Assembly (NCBI GenBank): GCA_016841825.1
Contig: JAENYK010000025.1
Location: 1-32,760 of the forward strand
Length of the DNA: 32,760 bases
DNA from: Halothermothrix sp.
GTDB lineage: Bacteria > Bacillota > Halanaerobiia > DY22613
Direction: 5' to 3'
This document shows positions 17,629 to 29,062 of this stretch, in pieces. The notes beneath the pieces are model-generated. The model was not told the DNA's origin and made no database searches. It saw nothing but the letters and a program-made list of their open reading frames with translations. Both the position numbers and the translations under genes were made by a program. Every line of letters begins with the position of its first letter. The stretch's first letter is position 1.

Positions 17629-18816
17629 ATGTTACGTAAAAAGACTCTTAAAGATTTTGACTTTAATCAGAAGCGGGTTCTTGTACGAGTCGATTTTAAT
17701 GTACCCATGCAGGATGGTGAGATCACTGACGATACCCGGATTCGAGCAGCTATTCCTACTATCAAATACTTGATGGAAGCAAACGCTAAAATCGTTCTGG
17801 CCAGTCACTTTGGACGTCCCAAAGGTAAAGTACAGGATGAATATCGCTTAGACCCAGTAGCAGAACATTTGGCTGAAGTTTTAGGTTGTGATGTAATTAA
17901 GGTAGATGACTGTATTGGTGATGAACCTAAGCAGGCTATTGCAGAGATGGATTGGAGAGATATCCTTTTATTGGAGAATACCCGTTTTTACAAACAGGAG
18001 ACAGATAATGATCCAGAGTTTGCTAAGAAGTTAGCTGAATTGGCGGATATATTTGTAATGGATGCTTTTGGTGCATCTCATAGAGCACATGCCTCGACAG
18101 CTGGAATAGCAGATTACTTGCCTGCCTGTGCAGGTTTGTTGATGGAGAAAGAACTGGATGCTCTTGGTAAAGCTATTCATAATCCGGAACGACCTTTCAC
18201 TGCTATCATCGGTGGAGCAAAAGTATCGGATAAAATTGGTGTTATTGAAAACCTCTTAAATATTGTTGACTCTTTAATTATCGGTGGTGGGATGGCCAAT
18301 ACTTTTTTAAGAGCCAGGGGTTATGAAACTGGAAAATCTTTAGTTGAAGAAGATAAAGTGGAACTGGCTAAAGAGTTGATCGCTAAGGCTGATGAAAAAG
18401 AGGTGGAAATCGTTTTACCTGTGGATGTGGTAGTCGCCTCTGAGTTCAGTGAAGATGCCGATGTACAGGTAGTTCCAGTTAGTGTCATTCCGGCAGAATG
18501 GCAGGCTTTAGATATTGGTCCAGAAAGTATTGATATTTTTGCTGCGGTAATTCGAGATAGCAAAACAGTTGTCTGGAATGGCCCAATGGGTGTATTTGAG
18601 ATGGGAACATTCGCTGCAGGTACTTTTGGTGTTGCAGAAGCTCTGGCTGAGTCTGAAGTAACCTCTATTATTGGTGGTGGGGATTCAGCAGCTGCGGTTG
18701 CCCAAGCTGGCTTTGAAGATCGGATGACCCATATTTCAACTGGTGGTGGAGCTTCACTGGAATTTCTGGAAGGCAAAGAATTACCGGGAATTGCAGCTTT
18801 AGATGATCGGGACTAA
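17629..18816 (+). CDS. pgk: Phosphoglycerate kinase
   Basis: A 395-residue PGK, the normal bacterial length, making ATP from 1,3-bisphosphoglycerate. Substrate-binding motifs are VRVDFNVP near the N terminus (19-26) and SHFGRPKG. The nucleotide-binding part includes WNGPMGVFE and the late GGGDSAAAV segment. The reading frame extends 15 codons upstream to a TTG at 17584, but AAAAGGAGGG at 17611-17620 directly serves the ATG at 17629. The 332-nt gap from gap contains a hairpin and leader element A, so pgk expression may be set separately. It ends 21 nt before the tpiA start. Confidence 0.98.
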   Translation: MLRKKTLKDFDFNQKRVLVRVDFNVPMQDGEITDDTRIRAAIPTIKYLMEANAKIVLASHFGRPKGKVQDEYRLDPVAEHLAEVLGCDVIKVDDCIGDEPKQAIAEMDWRDILLLENTRFYKQETDNDPEFAKKLAELADIFVMDAFGASHRAHASTAGIADYLPACAGLLMEKELDALGKAIHNPERPFTAIIGGAKVSDKIGVIENLLNIVDSLIIGGGMANTFLRARGYETGKSLVEEDKVELAKELIAKADEKEVEIVLPVDVVVASEFSEDADVQVVPVSVIPAEWQALDIGPESIDIFAAVIRDSKTVVWNGPMGVFEMGTFAAGTFGVAEALAESEVTSIIGGGDSAAAVAQAGFEDRMTHISTGGGASLEFLEGKELPGIAALDDRD

Positions 18817-18837
18817 ATGAAAGAGGGTGAGAGTATA

Positions 18838-19584
18838 ATGCGTACTCCTATGATTGCTGGAAATTGGAAGATGAACATGACGGTATCTGAGGGCTCAAAG
18901 ATGGTCAAAAATCTGATACCTTTGGTAAAAGATGCTAGAGATGTAGAGATCGCTGTGTGTCCTCCAGCTACTGAACTTTATCTAATAAAGATGGTGCTGG
19001 AAGGAACCAATATTGGTCTGGGAGCACAGAATATGCATTGGGAAGATTCTGGAGCATATACAGGTGAAATATCTCCTGTGATGGTCCAGGAGCTATGCCA
19101 ATATGTAATTATTGGCCATTCTGAACGTCGACAATATTTTGGTGAAACTGATGAGACTGTTAACAAAAAGGTAAAAGCAGCGATTAAGTTGGGTCTAATC
19201 CCAATTGTCTGTGTAGGTGAGACTTTAGAAGAAAGAGAAGCAGGTCAGACAGAGAAAGTCTGTGAACGCCAGGTATTGGCGGCTCTGGATGAGTTATCAG
19301 CTTATGAGATAGCTAAGCTGATTATTGCTTATGAACCTATTTGGGCTATAGGGACTGGTCGTTCCGCCACTTCCGATGATGCTAATGAGACTATCGGTTA
19401 TATTCGCCGGATTGTGGAAAACGAATTCTATGATACTGCCCAGATGTTGCGGATTTTATACGGTGGAAGTGTTAAGCCAAATAATATCTCAGAATATATG
19501 CAGCAATCTGAAATTGATGGTGCTCTGGTAGGTGGAGCCAGCCTGGATGCTGAATCCTTTGCAGCTATTGTTAATTTTAAATAG
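18838..19584 (+). CDS. tpiA: Triosephosphate isomerase
   Basis: A 248-residue TIM interconverting dihydroxyacetone phosphate and glyceraldehyde-3-phosphate. Catalytic residues sit at their usual positions: K11 in GNWKMN, H94 in GHSERR and E166 in YEPIWAIGTG (the flexible loop 6 begins here); GGSVKPNN is the phosphate-binding motif. An in-frame ATG at 18817 directly abuts the pgk stop codon and precedes the ribosome-binding site GAGGGTGAG, so the ATG at 18838 is chosen. The ribosome-binding site begins 4 nt after the pgk stop codon, which suggests translational coupling. Confidence 0.98.
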   Translation: MRTPMIAGNWKMNMTVSEGSKMVKNLIPLVKDARDVEIAVCPPATELYLIKMVLEGTNIGLGAQNMHWEDSGAYTGEISPVMVQELCQYVIIGHSERRQYFGETDETVNKKVKAAIKLGLIPIVCVGETLEEREAGQTEKVCERQVLAALDELSAYEIAKLIIAYEPIWAIGTGRSATSDDANETIGYIRRIVENEFYDTAQMLRILYGGSVKPNNISEYMQQSEIDGALVGGASLDAESFAAIVNFK

Positions 19585-19615
19585 TAAACTGACAGGGTGA
19601 TACATTACTATAAAA

Positions 19616-19638
19616 TACCTCCACTAATAGTGGGGGTA
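19616..19638 (+). other. Intercistronic hairpin (tpiA-gpmI)
   Basis: A 10-bp stem with one G-T pair joins TACCTCCACT (19616-19625) to AGTGGGGGTA (19629-19638) around a 3-nt loop. There is no U-run after it. It is a second U-free hairpin inside the glycolytic cluster, probably affecting mRNA processing or stability rather than ending transcription. Confidence 0.5.
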
Positions 19639-19699
19639 AGATAACTTATTATGGATATAATGCTGCCGTATTGACAATAAAAGAGGGAGGGAGAGCGGA

Positions 19700-22551
<2,852 letters not shown>

Positions 22552-22568
22552 TCATTCAATGAGTGAAT

Positions 22569-22597
22569 AAAAAGGTCTGTTTCGGCAGGCCTTTTTT
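22569..22597 (+). terminator. Terminator of the glycolytic cluster
   Basis: AAAAAGGTCTG (22569-22579) pairs with CAGGCCTTTTTT (22586-22597), with one G-T pair and a T-run. It ends transcription after eno, so secG needs its own promoter. Confidence 0.9.
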
Positions 22598-22834
22598 AAC
22601 CAGATACCTGTAATATATGTAACTTTATATTACTATTATTAATATTATCATGAAAACAGGGAATAATAATTTTGCATAAAGTTATAGAGATATTTTGCTA
22701 AACGTTAATTAGAAAGTTCGGTGAGTGAAGTAAACAAAGCAGTTACTATTTAACAAATATAGGTAATTAAGAGCTATTTATAGAAAATACCCATAGAATT
22801 CTTGGGAGATGAGGTAAAGAAATTACTAATAGTA
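22598..22834. other. Intergenic region between eno and secG promoter
   Basis: About 240 bp of AT-rich DNA after the eno terminator and before the secG promoter. No coding frame or clear structure was recognised. Confidence 0.4.
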
Positions 22835-22863
22835 TTGTAATTTTGCGTATAGTGTGTTAAAAT
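22835..22863 (+). promoter_or_regulatory. Promoter of secG
   Basis: TTGTAA (22835-22840) and TAAAAT (22858-22863) have a 17-nt spacer. The start of transcription would fall near 22870, so the structured element at 22873 would lie at the very 5' end of the mRNA. Confidence 0.55.
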
Positions 22864-22872
22864 AGTGAGTGG

Positions 22873-22980
22873 TTAACGATAGTTCAGAAGGGGAAAGACT
22901 TTCACCTCTATCAAGGAGGTTTTATAACTGATTCCCCTGAAACTTCAGTGAGCGTACAAATATCTTTCTGAAGTCGTTAA
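22873..22980 (+). ncRNA. Structured leader element B (upstream of secG)
   Basis: Related to element A (17423-17530). Pairings are perfect: P1 TTAACGA (22873-22879) with TCGTTAA (22974-22980), enclosing the whole element; P2 AGGGGAA (22889-22895) with TTCCCCT (22932-22938), holding P2a ACCTC with GAGGT (22904-22908, 22916-22920); and P3 CTTCAG (22943-22948) with CTGAAG (22968-22973), whose loop carries GTACAAATA. The 5' TTCAGAA (22883-22889) is also complementary to the right arm of P3, giving a mutually exclusive fold. P1 differs in sequence from A but keeps pairing. The ligand and output are unknown; the secG start is 56 nt further on. Confidence 0.55.
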
Positions 22981-23036
22981 ACGCGAGAGTATAATTACGT
23001 AAATTAGATTATTTTAATCAGGGGAGGTGTTTGAGG

Positions 23037-23261
23037 ATGATATTAGCTCTTAAAATTTTATTAATAATTTGTTCTTTAGTACTGATAGCTGGAGTTTTAT
23101 TCCAGTCTGGTAAGAGTGCTGGTTTATCTGGCGCTATTGATGGTGGTGCTACCGCATTTTTTGGTAAAAAGAAAGGGCTGGACGAACTGTTTGGAAAAAT
23201 TACAACAGTTGCTGCGATTGTTTTTATGATTTTAGCCCTGGCTATAGCAGGATTAAGCTAA
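23037..23261 (+). CDS. secG: Preprotein translocase subunit SecG
   Basis: A 74-residue SecG with two hydrophobic helices (about 2-20 and 54-72). They flank the conserved cytoplasmic loop QSGKSAGLSGAIDGGATAFFGKKKGLD. It stimulates SecYEG-dependent protein export. The reading frame begins with TTG at 23031, 1 nt after GGGGAGGTG (23021-23029). ATG at 23037, 7 nt away, is the better start. secG upstream of rnr and smpB is a common Firmicute arrangement, but here hppA and other genes intervene. A terminator follows at 23280. Its leader carries structured element B, unusual for secG. Confidence 0.94.
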   Translation: MILALKILLIICSLVLIAGVLFQSGKSAGLSGAIDGGATAFFGKKKGLDELFGKITTVAAIVFMILALAIAGLS

Positions 23262-23279
23262 GGGAATAGATTATCTACA

Positions 23280-23308
23280 AGAGCCCTAAAAGGGTTCTTT
23301 CTTTCTGT
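23280..23308 (+). terminator. Terminator after secG
   Basis: AGAGCCCT (23280-23287) pairs with AGGGTTCT (23291-23298) around AAA with one G-T pair, followed by TTCTTTCTTTCT. Confidence 0.75.
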
Positions 23309-23344
23309 TAATTTTAAAAATAAGATAAAAGGAGGATGAATTGT

Positions 23345-25309
23345 ATGTACATTACCCCAATAGTGGTCGGTATTGTAGCCCTATTCTTTGCTTTCTTTTT
23401 AACTAGTAAAGTTAGAAAAGCCGAGTTGGCAAATGAGAGGATCAAAGAATTGAGTAAGGCTATTCATGAAGGCGCTATGGCTTTTTTGAGCCGGGAGTAT
23501 AAGTTTTTAGTTATCTTTGTTGCTATTGTTGCTATTATTATGTTCTTTGTTAAATCCCTTGGAGCTGTAACTGCTATCTCCTTTATTACTGGTGCGGTTT
23601 TTTCCGCATTAGCTGGATACATAGGCATGAACATTGCAACTATGGCTAACGGAAGAACTGCTTCTGCTGCCAAAAAAGGTATGAGTGCAGCTTTGGACAT
23701 TGCTTTCTCTGGTGGAGCTGTTATGGGAATGTCCGTTGTTGGATTAGGTCTGTTAGGTATTGGACTTTTGAGTTCTTTATTTGAACCTCAAGCTATCCAG
23801 GGTTTTGCATTCGGTGCTTCTTCTATTGCACTCTTTGCCCGTGTGGGTGGCGGGATTTACACTAAGGCTGCAGATGTCGGTGCAGACTTGGTAGGTAAGG
23901 TGGAAGCTGGTATTCCGGAAGATGACCCACGGAATCCTGCAGTTATCGCAGATAATGTTGGTGATAATGTTGGTGATGTAGCAGGTATGGGTGCAGACCT
24001 TTTCGAATCTTATGTTGGTTCTATCATTGCTGCAATTGCTCTGGGTTCAACTTATGCTAACCCTAAAGGATATATTATATTACCAATCTATATCGCAGCA
24101 GCAGGAATTATTGCTTCTATCATTGGTTCATTTTTTGTTCGTTCTAAAGAAGGCGCTAATTTGGGACATGTTCTGGAGATGGGATCCTATGTAAGTGGCG
24201 GTTTGACTCTAATCGCTGCATTCTTTTTGGTTCGAAACGTAGGTATTGATAACCCAATGGGTGTGTTTGGTGCGATTATTTCTGGTCTGGTTGCCGGTAT
24301 TCTGATCGCTAGAGTAACTGAATACTATACTTCTGGTGAGTTCAAACCGGTTAAAGATCTGGCCGACCAATCTCAGAGTGGTCCAGCAGTTAATATTATC
24401 TCAGGTCTGTCTGTAGGTATGAAGAGTACAGCCATTCCAGTTCTGTTGATAGCTATTGCTATCTATGCTGCATATACTTTAGGTGGATTATATGGTATTG
24501 CATTATCTGCTGTCGGTATGTTATCAATTGTTGGTATGACTGTAGCTGTTGATGCTTATGGTCCGATTGCTGACAATGCTGGTGGGATTGCTGAAATGGC
24601 TGAGATGGGTGAAGATATCCGTAAGATTACAGATAAATTGGACGCAGTTGGTAATACTACTGCTGCCATTGGTAAAGGCTTTGCGATCGGTTCTGCTGCT
24701 CTAACAGCGCTGGCCTTGTTCTCAGCATATACTAATGCTACTGGTTTAGATTCTATCGACCTGACTAAAGCAGAAGTAATTGTTGGTCTCTTTATCGGTG
24801 GCATGCTGCCATTCCTCTTCTCGGCAATTACTATGAGTGCTGTAGGTAGAGCTGCCTTTCAGATGATTGATGAAGTCCGTCGTCAATTTAGAGAGATTCC
24901 GGGAATTATGGAGCATAAAGCTCGTCCTGATTATGCTCGTTGTGTAGATATTAGTACTACTGCTGCCATTCGCGAGATGGTTATTCCTGGCCTGATGGCG
25001 GTAATAGTACCTATTGTGGTTGGTATCTGGAGTGTTGAGGCATTAGGTGGTCTTCTGGCTGGTGCTCTGGTTACTGGTGTTCTGATGGCTATTATGATGG
25101 CAAACGCTGGTGGTGCCTGGGATAATGCTAAGAAATTTGTTGAAGGTGGAGAGTATGGTGGTAAGGGTTCTACTACCCATGCAGCTACGGTTATTGGTGA
25201 TACCGTTGGTGATCCATTTAAAGATACTTCTGGTCCATCCTTAAATATCTTAATTAAATTGATGACTATCGTTTCTCTGGTATTTGCTCCACTCTTTATG
25301 GCGTTGTAA
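23345..25309 (+). CDS. hppA: Membrane-bound ion-pumping pyrophosphatase, K+-dependent type
   Basis: A 654-residue, highly hydrophobic integral pyrophosphatase (about 16 helices) that couples pyrophosphate hydrolysis to export of Na+ or H+. The substrate motif [19 protein letters not shown] is near 192-211. [10 protein letters not shown] (about 436-445) has alanine where K+-independent enzymes carry lysine, so K+ dependence is predicted. FESYVGS keeps the glutamate found in K+-dependent Na+- and H+-pumps, so the ion pumped cannot be decided here; Na+ is plausible for an anaerobe. AAAAGGAGG abuts the ATG at 23336, leaving the ATG at 23345 as the likely start. It salvages the energy of pyrophosphate released by biosynthesis. 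Confidence 0.96.
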   Translation: MYITPIVVGIVALFFAFFLTSKVRKAELANERIKELSKAIHEGAMAFLSREYKFLVIFVAIVAIIMFFVKSLGAVTAISFITGAVFSALAGYIGMNIATMANGRTASAAKKGMSAALDIAFSGGAVMGMSVVGLGLLGIGLLSSLFEPQAIQGFAFGASSIALFARVGGGIYTKAADVGADLVGKVEAGIPEDDPRNPAVIADNVGDNVGDVAGMGADLFESYVGSIIAAIALGSTYANPKGYIILPIYIAAAGIIASIIGSFFVRSKEGANLGHVLEMGSYVSGGLTLIAAFFLVRNVGIDNPMGVFGAIISGLVAGILIARVTEYYTSGEFKPVKDLADQSQSGPAVNIISGLSVGMKSTAIPVLLIAIAIYAAYTLGGLYGIALSAVGMLSIVGMTVAVDAYGPIADNAGGIAEMAEMGEDIRKITDKLDAVGNTTAAIGKGFAIGSAALTALALFSAYTNATGLDSIDLTKAEVIVGLFIGGMLPFLFSAITMSAVGRAAFQMIDEVRRQFREIPGIMEHKARPDYARCVDISTTAAIREMVIPGLMAVIVPIVVGIWSVEALGGLLAGALVTGVLMAIMMANAGGAWDNAKKFVEGGEYGGKGSTTHAATVIGDTVGDPFKDTSGPSLNILIKLMTIVSLVFAPLFMAL

Positions 25310-25323
25310 ATAAAAGTATAGGC

Positions 25324-25371
25324 AAAACCCCTGACTCACCATCAGTAGTGTGGTTGATTCAGGGGTTTTTT
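25324..25371 (+). terminator. Terminator after hppA
   Basis: A perfect 11-bp outer stem pairs AAAACCCCTGA (25324-25334) with TCAGGGGTTTT (25359-25369+), with more pairing inside the loop and a T-run after. Strong. Confidence 0.9.
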
Positions 25372-25549
25372 GATGCACTTTTGGTACTGTAACAAATGAT
25401 TCTAGAATTAGGCAGGGATGCAGCATTTTTTAACGAAATTATAAATATGTGTTCAGAAGAGGAGTAAAAAAGCAGTTTTTGGGATAATTTAACCAGTGGA
25501 TGTATTGATTTTATCATTATAGAGAACTATTTTGAAGGGAAGAGATTGT

Positions 25550-25933
25550 ATGGAGATGTTGAAAATGTGTTTTGCTTGCGGTAGAGATAACCCCATTGGT
25601 TTAAAATTAAATTTTCGCCAGGAAGAGGATAAGGTAATCGCCTCTTTTGTTCCAGAGGAGGTTCATCAGGGTTATCCGGGAATTATGCATGGAGGTCTGG
25701 TTACTACTTTATTAGATGAAGCTATGGCTAAGGTCATGAATCTGCGAAATATTGTGGCTGTGACAGCTACTTTAGAGGTAAAATTCAGACATAAAGTGCA
25801 GATCGGAGAGAGATTAATCATTTGGGGTCAATTGGTAGAAGAGAAGAAAAAGCGGTGTTCCATTAAGAGCTGGTTGACCGATAAGGAAGGAAAGATTTTG
25901 GCTGAAGCTAGTTCTGTATTTATTAAAATATAA
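25550..25933 (+). CDS. PaaI-family hotdog thioesterase
   Basis: A 127-residue hotdog-fold protein. The N-terminal CFACGRDNPIGLKL motif (7-20) and the central HGGLVTTLLDEAM helix, which carries the active-site residues, mark the PaaI/YbgC-like acyl-CoA thioesterase group. The acyl substrate cannot be predicted. The reading frame opens at TTG 25532, but GAAGGGAAG at 25534-25542 serves the ATG at 25550. It leads a run of five small genes (thioesterase, HD protein, nitroreductase, GNAT, methyltransferase) with gaps of 23 to 64 nt or an overlap, suggesting one operon. Confidence 0.88.
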   Translation: MEMLKMCFACGRDNPIGLKLNFRQEEDKVIASFVPEEVHQGYPGIMHGGLVTTLLDEAMAKVMNLRNIVAVTATLEVKFRHKVQIGERLIIWGQLVEEKKKRCSIKSWLTDKEGKILAEASSVFIKI

Positions 25934-25956
25934 CAATTTTTAGGAGGGTATACAAC

Positions 25957-26526
25957 ATGAATGATGCAAAATTAATGAGTAGAGAAGAAGCTATGAAATT
26001 GTTAAAAGAACAGGTTAAGCAGAAAAATCTAATCAAGCACTGTATAGCAGTGGAGGCTGTAATGGCAGGGTTAGCAGAACATTTTGATCAGGAGCAGGAG
26101 AGATGGGCTCTGGCAGGTTTGCTTCACGATATAGATTATGATAAAACTGCTGATGATCCTCAACGTCATAGTATGATAGGAGCTGACTTTCTTGCTGAAA
26201 AGGGAATAGACGAGGACATTGTTTACGCAGTAAGGGTACATAATGAAGTTCATGGGCTGTCCAGAAAGAGTATTATGGATAAAGCTCTTTATGCTTGTGA
26301 TCCTTTGACAGGGTTAATTGTCGCTTCTGCACTGATTCATCCTGACAAAAAACTCAATTCTATTGATCCAGATTTTGTTTTAAATCGTTATAAGGAGAAG
26401 AATTTTGCGAAAGGAGCCTCTAGAGAACAGATTGCAGCTTGTGAGGAGATGGGATTGAGTCTGGCAGAGTTTGTTGGCCTGGGACTGAAGGCAATGCAGG
26501 CGGCACATAAAGATTTAGGTTTATAA
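25957..26526 (+). CDS. HD-domain phosphohydrolase
   Basis: A 189-residue protein of the HDIG type. Metal ligands are visible: H28, the HD doublet H57-D58 in GLLHDIDYD, H71 and a late ACDPLTG aspartate, with HNEVHG near 95. Family members hydrolyse nucleotides or phosphoesters, and this small form is widespread in clostridia without a defined substrate. TTTAGGAGGG sits 7-8 nt before the ATG. It lies 23 nt after the thioesterase gene and 43 nt before the nitroreductase gene. Confidence 0.88.
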   Translation: MNDAKLMSREEAMKLLKEQVKQKNLIKHCIAVEAVMAGLAEHFDQEQERWALAGLLHDIDYDKTADDPQRHSMIGADFLAEKGIDEDIVYAVRVHNEVHGLSRKSIMDKALYACDPLTGLIVASALIHPDKKLNSIDPDFVLNRYKEKNFAKGASREQIAACEEMGLSLAEFVGLGLKAMQAAHKDLGL

Positions 26527-26569
26527 GATGTAGATAGTAAATCTATTAACAAATTAGGGGGGATATATT

Positions 26570-27088
26570 ATGGATTTTTATCAATTGATCAAAACCAGGA
26601 GAAGTGTACGCAAATATTTGGATAAACCCGTAGAGGAGGAGAAACTCATTAGAGTACTTAACGCAGCCAGGGTGGCTCCATCAGGGAAAAATATTCAGGC
26701 CTGGAAATTTATTGTTGTCAGAGATCAGGAGTTAAAGAAGAAGATTGTAGTAGCAGCGAAAGGCCAAAAATCTTTGGATGAGGCCTACTGTATAATTGTT
26801 TGTTGTGTAGATGAGACTCGGGCCTATCAGGGTCATGGGAACTATATGTCTTCATTTGCAGTAGATGGAGCTATTGCTTTGGATCACCTAATTTTGGCTG
26901 CCCATTATGAGGGTTTGGGAACTTGTTGGATCGGAGCTTTTTTTGAAGATCAGGTCAAAGAAACTCTTAAAATCCCCGACCCTTATCGGGTTGTAGCCAT
27001 GACTCCATTGGGGTATGCTGCGATGGAACCAAAAGATCTGGGGCGAAAACCTCTGGAGGAGATCATCTCTTTTGATGGATGGGAGTAG
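26570..27088 (+). CDS. Nitroreductase-family flavoprotein
   Basis: A 172-residue FMN-dependent oxidoreductase. RRSVRKY (10-16) and APSGKNIQAWKFIVV (36-50) form the FMN phosphate and ring contacts typical of the family. GLGTCWIGAF and the late PLGYAA are also characteristic. Members reduce nitro compounds, quinones or flavin-linked substrates with NAD(P)H; which applies here is unknown. GGGGGGATATATT precedes the ATG. Its last codons overlap the start of the GNAT gene by 14 nt. Confidence 0.92.
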   Translation: MDFYQLIKTRRSVRKYLDKPVEEEKLIRVLNAARVAPSGKNIQAWKFIVVRDQELKKKIVVAAKGQKSLDEAYCIIVCCVDETRAYQGHGNYMSSFAVDGAIALDHLILAAHYEGLGTCWIGAFFEDQVKETLKIPDPYRVVAMTPLGYAAMEPKDLGRKPLEEIISFDGWE

Positions 27089-27539
27089 ATCGGATTTTAT
27101 AATTGGCAAACGAATTTTTCTAAAACCTTTGAATTCACAGCTATCGATCGGCAGTGAACTCTTTCCGGAAGCCAGAAAGTTTGTAGTTCGGGAGAAGGTT
27201 GCTGGTAATTTAGTGGGAGAGGTAAATTATTGTAGTTACAGCCCTTCGCAGGGAAAAGTTGAGATTGGAATTGAAATCTTACCTCCTCAAAGGGGGAAAG
27301 GCTACGGTAGAGAGGCTTTGAGCTGTTTCCTTAGATACCTCTTTTTAACAATGAAGGTGTGGAAAGTGGTTTTAGCAGTGGCTGTGAATAATAGTATTGC
27401 GCAGAATTTATACTCTAAACTGGGATTTGAACTGGAGGAAAAGGTTTGTAATGGTGCTTATGATCCCGGAAAAGAAAAATTTATAGATATCTTAATAATG
27501 AGTCTTAGCAGAGAAAGATGGTCAAATCTGCAGTCATAG
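27075..27539 (+). CDS. GNAT-family N-acetyltransferase
   Basis: A 154-residue protein with the acetyl-CoA-binding motif PPQRGKGYGREAL and the late NSIAQNLYSKLGFE segment of GNAT (RimJ/RimL-like) enzymes. The N-terminal part between GKRIFLKPL and AGNLVGEV is shorter than usual for the family, so some substrate-binding structure may be reduced. The ATG at 27075 overlaps the nitroreductase end and follows GGAGGAG at 27055-27061 by 13 nt, a loose fit. The frame stays open further upstream inside the nitroreductase gene. The substrate is unknown. Confidence 0.8.
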   Translation: MDGSRSDFIIGKRIFLKPLNSQLSIGSELFPEARKFVVREKVAGNLVGEVNYCSYSPSQGKVEIGIEILPPQRGKGYGREALSCFLRYLFLTMKVWKVVLAVAVNNSIAQNLYSKLGFELEEKVCNGAYDPGKEKFIDILIMSLSRERWSNLQS

Positions 27540-27603
27540 TATTGGTTTTTATTATCTGGAGCTAATTCGTTGATGAAAAAAGTTGGTAAGGGAGTTGTAC
27601 AAG

Positions 27604-28749
27604 ATGGATAACACCTATTCTGGGATTATCGAAGTCAAAAAATTGGGTACTGTCTTTGTGCCAAGGAAGTATGTTAATGCTCTGGACGGAGAAGGGACAG
27701 TCAAATTTTTTGCCGGAAAAGATATTCAGGGAGATACCAAGATTCTAAAACAGATTAAAAAAGGTGGCTTTGCTATCATTTCTACCAGATGGAAGAGGGT
27801 TCTGGAATTATATGCAGTTGTTGAACAGAAAAAATCGGAACTGGTTGGATATATTGAAGGACATGTGTCTCAGAGGGAGTGGAAATGGATCTACTGGTCT
27901 ATTTTGAATAGATTGATGGTTCCTGTCGTGAATAATCAGGTTCAGGTTCAACCAGAGATTGAGATCCCGTATTTATTAGAATTTTTGGAGGAGAGACGAG
28001 ATGGGGAGAGAGAAAAGCAATATCTGATCTCTGTATATGACCTGCTAAAATTAGAGGAGGCTTTAGAGGAGAAGCATTATCTAAAAGCTTTAGATCAGGA
28101 TTATGTTATTGCCCATTATAATGTTCTGGCTCCCAAATCTCAGGAGACTATTAGTCTTATCCGGCAAGCTTTTGAGGATATTAAAGAAGAGTGGGTTGAT
28201 AAAGAAGAGATCCATCTGTTAGATATGGGCTGTGGTTCAGGGGTATTATCAATTCTGGCAGCCAGAGTCTTTGCCGATAAAAATATTCATGTTACCTCGA
28301 CAGACCATCTTGTTGAAGCAGTTGCAACTACTAGATTAAATGTTAAAAGATATGAAGAAGAAGGTAAGATTCCGGTAGGAGCGGTTCAGACTACCGAAGG
28401 TGGGGATCTTTTTGAACCTGTAGGTGAGGAAAAGTTTGACATAATGATTTTTAATGCTCCCTGGGTTGTGACTCAGGCTAAAAATCGGGCAGAGACTGCT
28501 CTTAATGACGAAGACCAATCCACCATTACCCGCTATATTCGCGATTCATGGAACCATCTCAAAAAAGGTGGGCATGTGCTGATTGGCTATGCGGATCACT
28601 CTGGAGATAAAGCTATTGAAAGACTGGAAGAGATTATTGCGGCAAACAATTTTCAGATTCATAAATTACATAAAGATAAAATCCAGACCAGAAGGTCTAA
28701 GAATAAGTGGGAAGCTGTGTTGATCTATGATCTGGTTGCAAAGGAATAA
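27604..28749 (+). CDS. SAM-dependent methyltransferase
   Basis: A 381-residue protein. The C-terminal half is a class I methyltransferase: the SAM loop LLDMGCGSGVLSIL is near residues 204-217 and the substrate-side motif FNAPWV is near 282. This NxPW form is a variant of the NPPY motif of N-methyltransferases such as the MTS/RsmC/PrmC group. The first 190 residues have no motif I recognise and may bind the substrate. TTG at 27583 opens the frame, but AAGGGAG at 27588-27594 serves the ATG at 27604. Whether its target is RNA, protein or a small molecule is open. Confidence 0.78.
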   Translation: MDNTYSGIIEVKKLGTVFVPRKYVNALDGEGTVKFFAGKDIQGDTKILKQIKKGGFAIISTRWKRVLELYAVVEQKKSELVGYIEGHVSQREWKWIYWSILNRLMVPVVNNQVQVQPEIEIPYLLEFLEERRDGEREKQYLISVYDLLKLEEALEEKHYLKALDQDYVIAHYNVLAPKSQETISLIRQAFEDIKEEWVDKEEIHLLDMGCGSGVLSILAARVFADKNIHVTSTDHLVEAVATTRLNVKRYEEEGKIPVGAVQTTEGGDLFEPVGEEKFDIMIFNAPWVVTQAKNRAETALNDEDQSTITRYIRDSWNHLKKGGHVLIGYADHSGDKAIERLEEIIAANNFQIHKLHKDKIQTRRSKNKWEAVLIYDLVAKE

Positions 28750-29062
28750 GAAATTAAATATCTAAGTTCTATGACTCCTACTTATAGGAGTGGGAGCTGC
28801 CTTGTTCTACTTCAGGTTGGGTTGAATCCTCATCTAAAGCCCCAAAGTTCAGCTTTAGCTGAACGAGTTCACCGGAAAGAGTTCGATCAGATTGACAACC
28901 AGGGATCGAGATATGAGAGAACAGGATTGACAGAAAACCATTCTGCTCTTAGCTTAGAATAGAAGCTTCTAATGAAAAGAATTTAACTGTTGTGTCAGGA
29001 GTATAACCGATTAATGTATTACACATTATACCTAGTAAGAATGATAATTAGGAGGCAGATTA
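28750..29062 (+). other. Structured intergenic region, possible IS200/IS605-type relic
   Basis: About 310 bp between the methyltransferase gene and rnr. It contains the hairpin ACTCCTA-CTTA-TAGGAGT (28774-28791) followed by GGGAGCTGCC. A second near-perfect palindrome, GTTCAGCT-TT-AGCTGAAC (28848-28865), is followed 3 nt later by AGTTCAC. Hairpin-plus-TTCAC ends are seen in IS200/IS605 elements, but no tnpA or tnpB gene is present. A 63-codon frame (28771-28962) resembles no protein I know. AGGAGG at 29051-29056 is the rnr ribosome-binding site. Confidence 0.35.

Noticed and set aside
18321-18776. 151-codon minus-strand ORF inside pgk
   Set aside because: It is fully antisense to a highly conserved gene, low in complexity and has no ribosome-binding site.
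22873-22980. Element B as a fluoride riboswitch (a class known upstream of eno and pyrophosphatase genes)
   Set aside because: The short fluoride pseudoknot signature is absent, and the element is longer with a different stem layout.
28771-28962. 63-codon ORF as a protein-coding gene
   Set aside because: It has no ribosome-binding site, overlaps two hairpins and resembles no known protein.
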